A stretch of DNA of 64,000 nucleotides from Bradyrhizobium mercantei (GTDB lineage: Bacteria > Pseudomonadota > Alphaproteobacteria > Rhizobiales > Xanthobacteraceae): contig NZ_MKFI01000002.1 in the NCBI RefSeq assembly GCF_001982635.1, forward strand, positions 1,043,313 through 1,107,312, given 5' to 3'. Position 1 is the stretch's first letter. Each line of letters begins with the position of its first letter. Shown piece after piece: positions 63,647 to 64,000 of this stretch. The notes under the pieces were generated by a model. That model had not been told where the DNA came from. It did no database searches and worked only from the letters and a program-made list of their open reading frames with translations. Both the position numbers and the translations under genes were made by a program.

Positions 63647-64000
63647 TCACACCACCTTCCGCGCAGCCGCCGTCGCCGCATCACCCGTGTTCGGCGTCCC
63701 GGTCGGCTCGATCAGCAAGAGATGCACCTCCTCCCGCGCGACCGGTCGGTGCTCGACGCCCTTCGGCACGATGTACAACTGGCCGGGATGCAGCGTGACG
63801 GTGCGGTCGCGTAGCTCGATGTCGAGCACGCCTTTCAGCACCAGGAAGAAATCGTCGGTGTCGTCGTGCTTGTGCCAGACGAACTCGCCCTGCACCTTCA
63901 CCACCATGACGTCGCAGGCGTTGAATTGCGCGACCGTGCGCGGCGACCAGTGATCGGAGAATGTCGACAGTTTCTGCGAGAGATCGATCGCGTCGCTCAT
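63647..64000 (-). CDS. Cupin-domain protein
   Basis: 117-residue single-cupin protein. Motif 1 is WHKHDDTDDFFLVLKG near 42-57 and motif 2 is PGQLYIVPKGVEHRP near 72-86, giving three His and one Glu-like metal ligands. Cytoplasmic, no signal peptide. Function unknown; such proteins are often small isomerases, dioxygenases or binding proteins. The ATG is the last codon of the window, so the gene looks complete, but its ribosome binding site and promoter lie outside. Confidence 0.83.
   Translation of the reverse strand: MSDAIDLSQKLSTFSDHWSPRTVAQFNACDVMVVKVQGEFVWHKHDDTDDFFLVLKGVLDIELRDRTVTLHPGQLYIVPKGVEHRPVAREEVHLLLIEPTGTPNTGDAATAAARKVV

Overview
The window reads as chromosomal DNA of a high-GC alphaproteobacterium, most likely Bradyrhizobium or a close relative (Nitrobacteraceae). 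The case rests on the very-long-chain fatty acid lipid A cluster (acpXL to lpxXL), BA14K and DUF2865 secreted proteins, two tandem kup genes, a class II DAHP synthase, and several families of short palindromic intergenic repeats of the kind that populate these genomes. No tRNA, rRNA, CRISPR array, insertion sequence or prophage gene was recognised. Almost all of it looks like core or slowly varying chromosome. The exception is a repeat-rich stretch at about 27.3-28.9 kb.

Layout. 0-5.5 kb: start of a cut-off gene, an amino acid permease, a BA14K protein, a soxC/soxD-type sulfite dehydrogenase pair, an extradiol dioxygenase with a palindromic operator, and a tiny membrane protein. 5.5-12.9 kb: a GGDEF/EAL c-di-GMP protein divergent from a HerA-type ATPase, then an AhpD-like enzyme, an MgtC-like protein, a ParB-like protein, a KirBac channel and a small membrane protein. 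13.0-17.4 kb: acpXL-fabZ-fabF2-fabF1-lpxXL, which makes and attaches the C26-C28 fatty acid of lipid A. 17.5-24.3 kb (minus): putrescine-binding protein, aminotransferase, rhodanese, then two kup genes. 24.4-26.0 kb: motB and motA. 26.3-28.9 kb: quinone oxidoreductase, repeats and two very small genes. 28.9-31.9 kb: D-amino acid dehydrogenase and a ThDP enzyme.

32.0-38.7 kb looks like one catabolic unit. It has an acyl-CoA dehydrogenase, an SDR, two single-hotdog MaoC proteins and a thiolase on the minus strand, with a TetR regulator and an acyl-CoA ligase facing away. An 18-bp perfect palindrome sits on the -10 box of the minus-strand promoter. Together they supply every step of a beta-oxidation round without FadBA. 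38.8-45.7 kb: DUF2889, GrpB, an EamA exporter, a cupin/CMD pair divergent from a MocR regulator, an SDR, a small membrane protein and a TerC protein. 45.7-50.4 kb (minus): an RraA-like protein, pssA, psd and an Atm1-type ABC exporter. pssA and psd make phosphatidylethanolamine from CDP-diacylglycerol. 50.6-55.5 kb: a LOG-family enzyme, then cysS-GNAT-cimA overlapping by 4 bp each, and a VOC protein. 55.7-64 kb: two secreted proteins, then nadE, an FAD oxidoreductase, dgkA and aroG on the minus strand, an alpha/beta hydrolase and a cupin.

The most distinctive signals are the regulated beta-oxidation module with a one-catalytic-site MaoC pair, FabF2XL lacking one active-site histidine, composite palindromic repeats that supply or abut stop codons, a nested stem-loop at 27.54-27.65 kb, an orphan terminator-like hairpin at 7.63 kb, and double inverted repeats upstream of aroG. 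I found no clear new defence or biosynthetic system.
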